DNA of 64,000 bases, taken from positions 17,523,327 to 17,587,326 of the forward strand of contig CM065313.1 in the NCBI GenBank assembly GCA_033032175.1, written 5' to 3'. This DNA comes from Saturnia japonica (Eukaryota > Arthropoda > Insecta > Lepidoptera > Saturniidae). The notes below the pieces were generated by a model, which searched no databases, was not told where the DNA came from, and saw only the letters and a program-made list of their open reading frames with translations. Shown one piece after another: positions 33,020 to 45,975 of the stretch (positions are counted from its first letter, which is position 1; every line of letters starts with the position of its first letter). Made by a program: the position numbers and the translations under genes.

Positions 33020-33290
33020 AACTACGGCAGATTTCAATTATTTTGGGCATTTTATAGCCTATTTCTTGAGGAAGGCTATAGAGTCTACAGTATATACTAC
33101 ATAACTTCACGCTACAACCCTAAGGAGTGAAGCAGTAAACATGAACGTCAAGCAATCTGGCAAGCTGTGAGATAAGTACGGGAAGTGAAAAGAATGGTAG
33201 ACTACACGGGTGCGCTGACGGTGCGGGCGGCGCAGTGGGGAAATAGTCGAATAAATTTGACACGGGTGAAACCGTGAGACAGAACTAATA
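33020..33290 (-). repeat. Helitron/Lep1-like fragment, reverse
   Basis: The right end 'ACACGGGTGAAACCGTGAGA' is the reverse of the usual start. 'ACTTCACGCTACAACCCTAA' and 'CCTATTTCTTGAGGAAGGCT' match, in reverse, 19400-19460. Confidence 0.6.
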
Positions 33291-33299
33291 ATAAGTATA

Positions 33300-36200
33300 T
33301 TGAATGAAGATGAGCGGTTGGTACAAGTTACTCAAGCGTTACAACGCGCCCTCAAACGCAATGAGAGCGAAGATAATTGTACTCTCGGGCCCAATAAGTT
33401 AACGAATCTATGCACTGACTTGGAAAGTTAGGTACCACACCATGTATTATTATAATTTTAACCACAATGACTTTTAAACAACATAAGAATACATGTACAA
33501 ACGGAATAACGTAAAGAAATGTTCGTCAGACCGCGCCGCGTTGCGCAGAGTCGCATCGCTACTACGTAAACATTTCTCGAGCGTTAAGTTTTCTTCATAA
33601 TGTACATCAGTATCACAAATAAGTTATAAAAAATATCTGCCTTATTTGAAAATGTACAAAGCATTATTTAGGAATAGAGCGAGTCACTCTAATAAGTACA
33701 AAAGATATTGTTTACAGTTTAGTACTAAAAATATCACTGTAATTTGTCATGATAGTTAATGACAAAATTGGAGCTTTTCCATGGCGTCACGCGCTTTGTA
33801 ATGGATGCGCTTCTAACTGTGTGTCGTATCTATACAACGTCACAGATTTATAGTAAACAAGCTGCGTTGTAATTTTCTTAGCGTAGTTAAACTAAGCTAA
33901 GGTTGAGATAAGTCTGAGTACTCTCTAAAGATATCACACTTAGTATATTATTTTTTCAAATGTAAGTATTCCAGTTTTCCAATCTATTATAGCTATTACT
34001 AAAGAGTATAAATTATAAAAAAACATATAGTACAATCGTATAATTTTCAAATGTTTGTATCACAATGCTTCAAATCAAAATATAAAGTAATTACTTTTAC
34101 ATTATATTATCTTATATCTTATTTTATTTTAATAAATAATATTTTATTTTATTCATATTACTACAAAATCTGTTAGCTCATCCCATTTAAGAGTCGATAG
34201 TCGTTAGCACGTTTGTGTGTAAATTTCACGGCCGCGATATGCTATGTAAATCATGTTAGACGGTCCCGATTTTCAACGTGTATCGAATTAATTGCGTCGT
34301 AACAAAAGTGAAAATCGGTGCACCGTAAATACTGACTTCTACGTCAGATGTGGGCTCACCATGACGATAAATTAAGCTTGAACTGGGACAGTCTTGTGAC
34401 TTGCATTGCGTTCGTTCATTATATTAACTTAAAAAAATTATAGAGAAAAAATAGATGGTTTTAAATTTTACCTCAAATATTAACTAAAAAAATACTTATG
34501 TATGCAAGTAAGAAGTTAAAGGATACTACTTGTGTAACGAAACAAAAATAATTTGAAAAATTTATCTCGGCAGCGAACAACACAGTGAAGTGAGCCATCA
34601 ATGAAAATAACATGAATTCACATTATGACCATTGATGGAAATTATGGTAACTTCATTTATCTCCCACTTCCGTCATAAGATACGCGAAGAGCTCAAAATT
34701 TTACTCTCTCTTAAACGCTCCAAAATTAGTAAAATTTAAAAAGAATATTTAGTATAATCAGGAGTATTCTATAAACCTTTTAGTTAATTTTAAAACAATA
34801 TAATAATAAAAATCCGAATAGAAAAGCCAACACTAATAAAATTCATACTATGTATTAATTGCATATAAATATGAGATGCTTAGTTGACAAGAAATATTTT
34901 GTGGATCTGGAGACTAGAGTGATAAAAATTGACAACAGTTAATCTAAAAAATCAGTGGAAAACAAAACGTATGGTAGCCCCGTTTTTATGAGTAGTGAAC
35001 TAGTGATGGAGTCCGAACATGTTCCGCATAATCATCTCAAGGCAAAATAAATTTTAAAAGTGACTTCTAGTTCACTTTCACACGATTTATTCAAATGTAC
35101 TTTTTAACCTATTTGTAGTATCCGGTTATACCGGTATCCGTTTATTGGCTGAAGTGAATATATTTTCTGATGAAATAAAGCTTTTTGTTATATCTAACGT
35201 GATCGTATGGTGACTTATGTCCCGATTTCGGCGGCACAATCGCAAATCCTCAGCGAAAGGGAAAATATCCCACTTTGGCAAACAAATGAAACTATAATTT
35301 CAATAATATAAGTATAAGATTATGATTTCGATGGTTGATTATAATTTATTGAACAAACCAAACACTTTTTTGCTAACTATCAAATTTTACGAACTTTCGT
35401 ATAATTACTGAGTAAGTTTTATGTCTGTCTGGATGTAACCTGTGGAAAGAGATTTTCACTGGAAAACTTTTAATGCCAAATTAGAAGCCGGTTAAAACCT
35501 CTGACACAAGACATAGTCTCTCATAAACATGCCTTAGATATTGCAGTAGCATCATTGAATTGTCACTTCGTACTGTGATGTATGGCGTGGTCTGTAATCA
35601 TTCATTACTCAAACATAACAACGTATGCCAAACCAACTTTAATTATATTTACATTCAAATTATCTTAGATTTCAATCTATGTAATGATAATCATTAATCC
35701 TTATCGGTCAGCAAATAAAGGTATTATATCTCTCCTGATATACTTACTTTTATGCCATTTGTAAGCCGTTATAGTCTCGTCTACAAACTTAAAAACGTGT
35801 CAATTCTTATTATTACGAATAAACATGTAGAGAAATGTGCGAAAATTTTAAACGCGCACATAAATAATTGAAAACGTTAAACAACAATATATTCACTAAA
35901 ACAGTGTCAAGTTTTGGAAGTCATTCGAAAAATACATTATGTGCTGAAATAAAATCGGAAAAGGTATGTCAACTCTGGGGATTTCATATTTTTTAAAAAT
36001 ACTTTTGATGGAAAGTTAAAAATTTGAAAATAGGACTTCACGCGATGAGCGCTGTGCCGTAACGAATTCTTAAAACCGGCCGCTGCTAATAATAAAATAT
36101 CATTAAATATTAATTTAAAAAATATGGTGTCATCTAGATACTTGAATTTTATAAAAGTCCGCTAGAAAAATGTATTCTTTGATATTTCATAAAATGAACT

Positions 36201-38560
36201 TATCGAATGTATTTAACGAATTATTTCGAGCTCTCATTGAAATTTTAACTCATATAATCATTAAACAAAAGCCACCCAAGTAAAATAATTATTAAATTCG
36301 GACATGTAGTTTGTGAAAAAAAATATCGTAGTTATAAACATACCTACTAAGTAAACGAAGAACCATCATTTTCATGAAGTCTGTCAAACCTCTACAATCA
36401 CCCCGAAAACGTCACGATACAGCAAAACAGTCCATAACGAATTTTCACTTTTATATTACGCCCTCGGTCTAATTTTCCACCGAGTCATTACCAACCGTTA
36501 GAGGCGTGGTAAATTGTTTAAGATTGATGGGAAGGTAAGCATTGGCACGTCAATCAACGGTCAACAACATTAAATGAATTATTAAATTGTCTATCAAAAC
36601 AAGCGACAGCTGACCGTCTTCGTGTTGTCGACGATTAAGTTGAATTTTTGTATAATACATGCTCTATTAAAGCTCTAGAATTTGTTCGCGGTTACGGTAT
36701 TTGAAAATTAATTCAGATTCGTAAACATCAATAGTTTAAAAACTACATACTATAATTATATATAAAATCAGTGTTGTGTAATTAGTAGTAGTGTAGAGTA
36801 GTTATGTGTATGTGTTACGAAAATGTATAAAAGAGTATGTGAGCTAAGAGCAGTTAAAGTTACTTAGAAAAGTGTCGTGTTAACTGAATGGTTAACACCA
36901 ATGGAAAAGCTGTCCAATGTGTGCGCTTGTTTATGTTTTGGTATTTTTTATCAATTTTTATGTATTTCTGGTACAGCTATTATTTTGAATTTAATTACAC
37001 CTATCAGTTGGCGGTGAATGTATATTACACATGAGAGAAATTGGTATTACCGTCATGCAATGTAGGTACTAGGAATATCGATTTTTTCGGCGTTTGTAAT
37101 CACCAATACAGCGTGTGCTGGCGCGTATTTATTAACCCTCTCGAAAACCTTTGCCAAGCAGTGAGATATTTAGGGATTAGAATTCTTATTACCTATAATA
37201 TTATTATATATAATATAATTTAATAACAGAGGATATATTCTTTGTTCATTTATATATCTATAGTTGTAATAAAGTATATTTTAATTTAGTTTGGGAGGAA
37301 ATCGAGTGAAGTTAAGATGGCGTTACTATCGCAATAATGACACTGGCTTTTTGGTATATTAGTGCCATTTTGCTTATTTTTGAAACTGTTATTTTGTGCA
37401 TTGGACAATTTTTCAGTTCAAAGCCCATAAAGGTACAATGAGTCGGAACTCCTTATCTCTACCATCTAATAAGGGCCAATTTTTCTATTGTCGTTTCGAC
37501 GTTTGACGGATAAAATATTGATCAACTGTCAACATTTAAAAATTACTGCTTGAGTAAAACTATCTGTTTAAATAATTGACCCTAAGTGTTTATTAGTGTT
37601 TGATGTTTACAATAATTATAATATGATTTGTTTATATGGAAAATTCTTCGGGTTTGCGTCTATGTTCATGATCTGTCGGACAGATGGCGTTACATGTATC
37701 AACCTATATTAATCGTATAAACACGCGTCATGGGCGCTTGCGCAGCTGTCCAGATATAATTTATCAAACAGTACCTGCACAGTAGAACATATTATATAGG
37801 TATTATATTCATTAATTCGATAGGTACTATATATTAGTTTTATTTTGGTAAGGTAAAAAGAACTTGGATAAACCGAGAATATAAACTAGGCAGGCAGTTA
37901 TTCATTATTAAATTCTTAGGTTTCCTATTTTCAAACGGTCTTTTTCCGTCACTATATTTTCACAAAAGTTCGAGGTTATTCCACCAACTCTTTATCTCTA
38001 GATACTTCTGTCGTAGTTACCACTTTATTCAACGGCAGATGTGTTTAGCATATTTTTGTTAATTTTGCAGATTTTTGCAATAAATGAGCGTACATAAAAA
38101 CAGTTTTATGGGTCAAAATTTTGTTAGTCATACGTGTCTACGACCGTAGGGACGTATACACCATAAACAGTTGTATTGAAAAAACAAAAACACTTATACA
38201 AAGATTTTAAAAATACATATTACAGTACAGTTTTATGATTGTGTTATTTTAACATAATTTTGTGGATTTTTATGTTGTATTTTTTTAATGTTGACATCGC
38301 AGGTTGACATTATTTATCAACCGTTTTAATATTTGTGCATGTAGGTACCTTTTGTAAATTATTTGATAATGTGTTTTGAATATAACCTGCAGCTAAAGTT
38401 CAAATTGTCGAGAGCACTGAAAACTATGTTAACGTAAAAAAGGCGTAAATATAGGTGTGCAACTTTTTATCTGGAAGAATTTAAATAAGAGAGTAATTGA
38501 GAAAGTTAAAATCTATCAGGTATTTATTTTCTTACACCTTGCTTGAAATATTTAAAAAAT
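33300..38560. other. Long non-coding stretch within the presumed intron; nothing recognised
   Basis: More than 5 kb of AT-rich sequence without an exon, clear repeat edge or RNA gene that I can support. Short open frames (for example around 37041) have no homology I recognise. Confidence 0.5.
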
Positions 38561-38587
38561 CTTCTTAGGTAACTCGTGATTATCTGT

Positions 38588-38900
38588 CATGGTGAGTGCT
38601 CTGTAGAGCTATTCCATCTAATAACCTCCTCACCTTTCCACAACAGAACCACACGCTCTGAGCTTCAGAGTAACAGTTTTACGGTAACCTCCATCTCGGC
38701 ACGAACTAAAAAAATTGTAAATGTTGTTAGCTTTGTCGTACCGTGAAGCTGTGGAACCTTCCCCCGGCCAATGTGTTCCCTCCTTTTACGATATTGGGAC
38801 CTTCAAGCGTAACGTGAAGAGATATTGCAGGCCGGTGGATTTAGATCTCTCTATGGTTGCCGTTTTGCTTGGACTTTGGATTGTTCTGTACTTACTATTA
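38588..38900 (+). pseudogene. LINE ORF2 C-terminal end (Jockey/CR1-like)
   Basis: The segment begins 'GGTGAGTGCTCTGTAGAGCT' (Gly-Glu-Cys-Ser motif). It continues to a piece reading 'SCGTFPRPMCSLLL' in one frame; the next frame gives 'FYDIGTFKRNVKRYCRP', the typical 'Y..GTFK..V.RY' end of ORF2. It is frameshifted. The same family occurs at 29525 and 10956. Confidence 0.7.
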
Positions 38901-39061
38901 GAGAGAGTAGCTACTATAAAAAAACATCCAACAAGAATTCCTGTTTAAACTTTATTGTTTTTTAATCTTAAAAGTTTAAGATAAGGCCAATCTCATTTGG
39001 TTATGATATTTGTTGACATCAATATTTTTAATTTAGAATATTTTTTCTTTTTTAAATTATA

Positions 39062-39345
39062 TGTTTAGGGTTTTATCACAACCTCATCTGATGTTAAGTG
39101 ACGATGTGGTCCAAGGTAACACACTAAATCTTTTGGGGGATTGGCTCTCAAGTTCAGCTGCTGGAACACATCTATTGATACTTATCGACAGATTTTCAAT
39201 CTAACGGTGGTAGCTAGCCAGGCGGGCTAAAAAAAGTACTCAACCACCATGCTATGATTATATCATTGTTTTCTTTCACCGAAAGCTCAGGCTCATTGCA
39301 GGGATTCGAACTCACGTCGATAAACGCCATGTCCTTACACAATAC
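39062..39345 (-). repeat. tRNA-derived SINE, 'TGGCTCAGTTGG' family, reverse, B box kept
   Basis: The reverse B box 'GGGATTCGAACTC' is at 39300-39312. Body landmarks are 'GACGATGTGGTCCAAGGTAA', 'CTCTCAAGTTCAGCTGCTGG', 'GGTGGTAGCTAGCCAGGCGG' and 'CACCATGCTATG', matching 2216 and the reverse of 19652. Confidence 0.8.
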
Positions 39346-40405
39346 TACTAAGCCAGCATAGCATTAAATATGGTAAATTTGCAATAGTGTTACTTTAATA
39401 GTACTAACGGTAATTATAAACTCGTATATAAAAAAATATTGAATTTTGAACCGTTTTTTAATGATATAAAGTCTAAAACTAAAATAAACATTTTAATTGA
39501 ACACAGTTTATGCCCAGACGCACGTCGCGATGTCGATGGACGATGACCAATGTGCGGTGTGTATGATTCATCCACACCCACGTTCGCTATAGCCCCTTGA
39601 GATCGAGCCCGCTATTCGTAAACACAAATTATGATCTATTTACAAGGATCCATTAAGTATATGAATACATTTCCCATTTGTCGCGATTTGATGCTGTGTA
39701 CGTTGATAGAGATTAATTAAAATCTTGTCCGTAATGCCTGGCACTTCGATTTGATAAGTAGGCCTCGAGTGGGTAGTAATTATCGAGTGCACATAGCTAT
39801 TATTACCAATGCATACAAACCACATAATGACGCAATAGAATTATAATATTTATTATATAATCAAGATGCCATCTTGCTTCCTATTTCGCAAGGAACTACA
39901 GTAAAAAGTGTAGGCACGATCGGAAAACAAATAACGTGTTCAAATTATATTGTACCTAAACCATGTGACTGCTTATAAATTTAATAATAAAAAAAATTAA
40001 TTAAAAAGGATAATACGTATAATAATTACAAATAAACTTAATTTTTTTCACAAAATCATTATCACAGATAAATTGTGCGGTGAAGAGCATTAGAATTTTG
40101 AACGTTCCTAGTTAGATTGACTTAATTAATTGACTTAACGTACCTAAGTAAGGTGTAAAATATAGGTGAACTCTGAGTAAATTGCTCGCAGTTCAATTTT
40201 AGTTGACGCCGACGCAATTATTTTCTCATTTGAAACTCAGTAGAATTTGAGAGGAATTCATACAAGGGAATCCAATATTATCACAAACACGGGATCAGTA
40301 ATGCGGAACTACATGTGCGATATCCGTGAGATTTGCGGGACTAAGAAATAATAACATTTTCACAAAGTATTAATAAATTTTTATATCCTACAAAATATTT
40401 AAATT
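39346..40405. other. Non-coding stretch, nothing recognised
   Basis: No supported feature. Confidence 0.5.
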
Positions 40406-40407
40406 CC

Positions 40408-41005
40408 TTTATGGCACTTCCCGAAAACCTACAGTCTTGAAACTTGGTACTAAGAGAGTTTAGGAATCATTACAAAAATAAGGAATTTCTAATCCCGTGT
40501 CAAAATTTAATGTAACTAAATTGTATTAAGTTTTGATTTTTTCTCGAAAAGGACGAAGTATATAGTTGAAATGAATACTGAATACTGAAATCTATGACTT
40601 CAAACTGCTTTAAAAACCAAGTTTGTAGGTAAATACAATAAAAAGATACAGCCTTCATAATAAAAGTTCATAAGTTGCAATCAGTCAATTAACAAAACAT
40701 ATATGGTACTTCCCGCAGGCCTACAGTCTTGAAATTTGGTACCAAGAGAAGTCTTTTAACAAAAGTTATGAGAAAAATCATAAAATAAAAAATTTCTATT
40801 TCAGTGTGAAATTATAATGTAACAGAATTTTATTAAGTTTACTTTTTCTCGAAAAGGATTTAAAAAATATTGTTGAAATTAATATCGCTTAAAATAAGAT
40901 CTATGACCTTAAATTAGTGTATAAAAATCAAGTTTCTAGGTTAACACAATAAAAAGCTGTAATGCAGCACTTCATAATAAAAGTTTATAAAAGTCGCACT
41001 CAGTT
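40408..41005 (+). repeat. Tandem duplication, two units of about 295 bp
   Basis: Unit 1 (from about 40408) and unit 2 (from about 40702) align throughout. Shared blocks are '(A)TGG(C/T)ACTTCCCG', 'CCTACAGTCTTGAAA', 'TTTTCTCGAAAAGGA' and 'CTTCATAATAAAAGTT(C/T)ATAA'. They have diverged substantially, so the duplication is old. No frame is shared between units. Confidence 0.75.
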
Positions 41006-41264
41006 CTCGATAATTCCTTATCCAATTGATAATCATTCTTGATTTTCCACACATACAATACAATACATATTAAAAATTAAGATACTTTCGGAATTTTATT
41101 TGGTAAATAGCTTAATTTAGTCGAATCGAAACATCCGAAAAATTATTTCGATGGTTCCATCAGAAAACGATTCGATTGTTGACGGTTTTGAAAATTTGGG
41201 TTATCGTGAATCATCTATAATAAAAATGTGAAGTCTAATTAATATCTCTACAATCTTACCCATC

Positions 41265-41420
41265 GAAGTCATAATCAAATTTTGGGGTTGAGAGCCAGAG
41301 AAGGCCTCCGGGACATGTTCGTCGATGGTAACGTTCTGCTAATTTCTAATTTCACATTTTTATAGAAAGCGCACATTTTTACTATTTGCAGAGCCGAATT
41401 TGATCTATAAAATCCGGTAG
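41265..41420 (-). pseudogene. Possible piggyBac-like transposase relic
   Basis: On the minus strand one frame gives 'NVTIDEHVPEAFSGSQP', preceded in another frame by 'KMCAFYKNVKL'. piggyBac-family transposases have a Cys, about 12 residues, then a '(V/L)T(I/V)DE' catalytic Asp and 'FRG'. The match is short and frameshifted, so this is a tentative call. Confidence 0.3.
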
Positions 41421-41499
41421 CATTTACATAAGTTAAGCAATCCGCTAAAAATATTAACTGTCGCCTATTAATGTAGAACACAGTACGATTAAAGAACGG

Positions 41500-42524
41500 C
41501 TGTTGCGGAAAGAAAGTCTTTATCGGAGAAGGAATTTTGCAAGGAGAAATAAAATATCATTCCTCCTAAACACACTCTTTTAAATCATTCATCATCAAAT
41601 ATAACTGTGGTTAACTCGAAGCTATTTTGAGATGCTAAATCTGGTTTTCTTACTCTCAAAAAGGGGTTGGCAAGTTAACATACGTAGTTTTTGGGGCATT
41701 TATATTGTAACTGTTAATTCACTTATCCAGGTCTTTTAATTTCAGTAAATAGTGTATACGACACGTTACAAAAGTGTAGACGGAACACCAAGCAAGCCAT
41801 AAAATAAATTCTAAACATTAATTTGTGAATTATTACGATTCGTGGTATTTTGCTAATTCTGTAAACTCATGGTGACCTAAATTAGAACAAACATACACTT
41901 CCTTGTTACGAATGCGAAAAACGACATTTTGACATGAATCCGACGTACGTCCAGAATCCGGGTTATGAATAGTATAGTAATTTAATAAATTAGGTTTTCC
42001 TTCCAACGAAAATTTAGATAATAAACGTAAAACCATATCTCTTCTCTCTTCTCATATCTCTTCCATTAGTTTGCAAGATTCTTGTCATCTCTAATCGAAT
42101 AACATTACTATGTTATTGAAGTATTCTACTGAATATCTTAATAATTATTTCGAAATATTATTATGCATTAGCCAATATAGTATAGTTTACTTGACTCATA
42201 TCAAAGGCGCAATAAATAAATATTTTCTGTAGTGTTTGACTTAAGAAACTAATATTGATTGATTTCAGGTATTAAAAGAGTAAATATGTACCATTTACAA
42301 TTTCAAAGATGTTTTTTTAATATTTTGAACTATGAAAAGCTGTCGGCCATGTTGTGACATCATAGTACTATAAGCAGATTTCAAATCGAATCTTATACAA
42401 GTAAAATTTACTATTGACATTGACATTTACGACATAAAAAGAATTGAAATTTTTCTATCTTTACAACGATGAACGTTTGCTAAATGTCAAATGTTTCATT
42501 TCGACCCGTATGACGTCACACCAG
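41500..42524. other. Non-coding stretch, nothing recognised
   Basis: A minus-strand frame at 41833-42036 has ordinary-looking composition but no family I recognise and no splice support. Confidence 0.45.
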
Positions 42525-42690
42525 AAATAAATAGACTAATATAGGTGATATCGTTTTCGCTTGTTTACGAAAATAAAACTTTTAAAATAAAGTTTTGTGG
42601 TTTTCTAGGTGCTAATTCTAGAATAGGACAATAATTAATCATTTAAGACTTACTTTAAAAAAGGGTCAACTAGTCTATTATAATAATACT
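42525..42690. repeat. Second copy of the repeat at 1-180
   Basis: It aligns with 1-180 in the same orientation. The copy ends where a Helitron-like start follows at 42696. Confidence 0.6.
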
Positions 42691-42880
42691 AACTGTGCCC
42701 CACGGTTTCGGCGGCGCACTAACGCACATAAGTTGTCTATCGATGTTCTTACCTAGAGCTTTGTCATATTGCTCGACATTCATGGTTAATGAATGGTCTA
42801 TGCAACTAAGAAATTTAATTATATTAGTTAAACCGCTACAATTTATCCAAAATAGTAAATAAACACGAATATTAGGATGT
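42690..42880 (+). repeat. Helitron/Lep1-like fragment
   Basis: 'ACTAACTGTGCCCCACGGTT' is the typical start. Downstream resembles 28737 and 23370 only weakly. Confidence 0.5.
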
Positions 42881-43317
42881 ATGTTTGTTACCCAATAACA
42901 CCGTGCTGGTGAGTCGGTTATGGGTTCGATAGATTACTATTTCATATCCTGATTTGCACAAACGATAATTGAAGTAGAAAACTGCGTTGATTAGTTTGGT
43001 TTTATCCGATGGAAACAATATATTTTATTATATTGGCCATGTGGAATACATTTGAATACGTAGCGGCCATCCCGGTATGTGAATACCATTGCATAAGCCT
43101 CTTTAATATCTACGTGCCAAGCCAGTGAAAATAATAATCATCATGCCTATTCTCGTCAGCTTCCCTTTGAGAAACCCAAACTAATACCTATATAAACTAC
43201 ATAGTATTATTAATATTTACAGTAAAACAGTACCTTTTAAAAAACACACACAACTTTTACTAAATGCTACATAAAATATGTATAACTATTATACATATAA
43301 CAGTATAAATACAATTA

Positions 43318-43400
43318 TCTGTAATTCCTGGGCGATCACGGTCAACGGTCACGGTGAAGCTGTAAAAGCCCGTCTGAAGCTCCAGGCTAACAGTATAGTC
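43318..43400 (+). repeat. Fragment of a dispersed repeat shared with 46680-46860 and 59715-59985
   Basis: 'CACGGTGAAGCTGTAAAAGC', then 'CCGTCTGA', is shared with 46825-46855 and, in reverse, with 59735-59760. Confidence 0.5.
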
Positions 43401-43737
43401 AGTCAGAAAAAAATAACTGCTGAGCGACCAAGCTTTGCTAGGTGTCATAAAAGAAACGATTACCAGAATTATCTAATAGATATACATGGATAGGATTTTT
43501 TTATATGAAAACAAAATGTCATCCAAATCGTTATAGCCGTTTCCGAAAACCTATATTATATATTATATCATATAGTATATATTTATAACAAATCTTATGT
43601 GCGTTTGTAAGTGATCGTGTAACTTCGGAAAGATTTGACCGATTGATCTCATATATTTTACATTATTTACATAGGTAATATATTTGTTGTATCGAGACGA
43701 TGGTTTACAACTGTTAGGATCCGATAGGTGGCGCTGT

Positions 43738-43802
43738 CGTCGAGTCATTAATTACCGGAAAAGGCAGAATAACGTCTGCCGGGCCACCTAGTAATACATA
43801 TT
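43738..43802 (+). repeat. Helitron/Lep1-like terminal fragment
   Basis: 'AGGCAGAATAACGTCTGCCG', then 'GGCCACCTAGTAAT', resembles the 3' terminus (inverted GGCAGA/TCTGCC stem, then CTAGT) of moth Helitron-like elements. Confidence 0.5.
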
Positions 43803-45255
43803 ATGAAATAAAAGATATTTTTAAATAATAGACACAATATTTCATTTTTTTTAGTTTTCAAATATTCCAAATAACTTTTAGAAAGTGATGAATGAGTTGT
43901 TGGATACGGGATTACATAATATTTTGCGGAGCTTCTGTGTTGCCATGCTTGCAATATTAATAGTCGGACGGATGTCGCGGGGTGCCAGGCATAGGTCACG
44001 GGCGCGTGCGCGTGCGCAGGTGAGACGGTGTCTGTTTGACCGAGAATACGCGACATATCCCGTTCTTGAATGTATTTACATTGTCGTAGGTGGGCTACGG
44101 AATTTCATTACAATTATTACATCTATTCTCTGTTAAATATTAAAGTTATACTAACTTCTTTGACGCGTGTAGTAGAGCATAAAATTGATAGCTGCGCGCG
44201 TTAGGTGACGGAAATGATCAATGATAATTGTGTATATTCATATATTACTGCTTTTTAGTTTTTTAAATAGTTAACGTTTTGTAAATAAACATTATTTAAA
44301 TTTGATTTACACGATTTAAAAAAATCAGTAAAATTGACATTATTATCATTCATGATGAACATCATGTTTTTGGAAGTTTTCAGTTTTGTTAAGCCAAATA
44401 ATTATACCTTCATACGTGCGTACACAAGTTTAATAAATATTATTTTTCTCATTTATCTTTATGTTTTTCTTATGCCTAAATATTAAGCCATTTCGGTTTC
44501 GTTTTCGTCTTGCATTGAATTCATTGGCGTTATTTGTTATTCTGATTATGTTGTAAGTATTTGTAAAAATGATCTGTTATTGTATCTAGCTTCATAGCAA
44601 TATAATTTTCATAGCAATGTAACTTTATAATTTCAGGTAAGTAACCTTGGAACGCGCGATGACAAGCCAAACGGGATTATGTGAAAATCAGACGAAAATA
44701 AAAGCACGTGAGTATTTCCTTAGATCAAAGATCAAGTGGAAATTTTCGCAGTGTCCGTCATATGTAATCTTGCTAGGTACAAATTAATAAAATATGATGT
44801 TAATAAGCTGTGTATACAGTTTTAATGTCTAGGCGTCAACAATGGTTTCAAAATAAATATAAGTCATGTAGAAGACTAAACACAAGCAGTCTGTGTAGGT
44901 ACTTTTGTCGTTGCAGACTTTCCTTTGTCTGTTTCCTTCCTGTGTACTCGTTAACGTTGTCGCTTGTTGGATCTATATAACCACTGAAGACTACTAATTA
45001 AATAGGCTTCTTAGTTCTTATAACAACAAATCATGCTCAGGTTTTTCTTTTATTAATAATTTTAGTAGGCTCCTTGTTCTTATAATTGTAAATATAGATT
45101 GTATGGTATAAAAATATTTGCTCCAGTGTCATTATTCAAAGAAGAAACAGAGGAATACTTTTAAAGAAAGAATTACCTTCTTCATCACACTGTCACTCAA
45201 ATAATGGTTAACCTCGTTGTCTATACTAATAATAAAAAGTCATGATTGTTTAGTT
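43803..45255. other. Non-coding stretch; short CpG-rich patch near 43970-44040
   Basis: The patch includes the alternating run 'GGCGCGTGCGCGTGCGCAGG'. A frame open across it on both strands is attributed to composition. Nothing else is recognised. Confidence 0.45.
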
Positions 45256-45257
45256 AA

Positions 45258-45440
45258 ATGATTCATTTTAACCGACCTCAACAAAAGTGGTTACTCAATT
45301 CGAATGTATTTTGTTTTTAATGAATGTTCAGCCATAGCTTCTTTTGTTTATGGGTTTAATGGGTTTAAGGGTAGTCCCATTTTAATTTCATTGACACTGG
45401 ACCTTCAACTTTGAAGATACACAAGGGGACTCTTGAAAAC
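45258..45440 (-). repeat. Dispersed repeat, inverted relative to 46890-47110
   Basis: 'TTTTAACCGACCTCAACAAA', 'CAGCCATAGCTTCTTTTG' and 'CCTTCAACTTTGAAGATACA' are the reverse complement of blocks in 46890-47110. A third copy begins at 63710. Confidence 0.7.
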
Positions 45441-45534
45441 CATTGTCCATTTACAATTTGTCTTTATTACATTTTAAATAATTATGATAAAAAAATCAAT
45501 AATTTATACTTATCTATGACTAATCAAACAGATA

Positions 45535-45600
45535 TTCATCTGACGCGGGATTCGAATCCGAGACCTTGGCGCTATTTTCATAAAACGCTTAACTCCTGAT
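45535..45600 (-). repeat. tRNA-like B box fragment, probably a SINE head
   Basis: 'GCGGGATTCGAATCCGAGAC' is the reverse of a B box. No complete tRNA fold is evident, so a tRNA gene is not called. Confidence 0.4.
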
Positions 45601-45719
45601 ATACAAAACATTTGCATAGATTTTTAAATAACATAATTTTACTCCTACTTTTCTAGTGGTAACAATTTAGCTTAATCATTTTGAGATTTTTGTACTACTA
45701 AGGTAGCAAACAAGCATAC

Positions 45720-45975
45720 CAATGGTATGGTATAATGGTACCAATGGCGCCTGATGGTAAGCGGCTACCGCAGCCTATGGACTCTTGTTATCACTAGCCC
45801 GTTACCGCACCTTGACCCCCACAACCCTAAGGAGCTCTGGAAACCCTAGTCACCGCAGGAACACAACACTCTACGCTCTTCGGTACGGTGGAGTTATTCC
45901 ACCAGTCGGGCAGCCCCAAGTAGAGAAAAATCTCAAACATCTCTGTCTAATAGTGGACATATGGAAGTTTTACAA
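45720..45975 (+). repeat. Dispersed repeat shared with 18195-18375
   Basis: 'GCCTGATGGTAAGCGGCTAC', 'AACCCTAAGGAGCTCTGG' and 'CAGCCCCAAGTAGAGAAAAA' match the earlier copy. Confidence 0.65.

Noticed and set aside
41833..42036. 67-codon minus-strand frame with ordinary-looking protein composition
   Set aside because: I could not place it in any family and saw no acceptor, donor or promoter; a protein search would decide.
43748..44136. Overlapping open frames on both strands
   Set aside because: They cover a GC-rich patch and repeat ends, with no recognisable domain.
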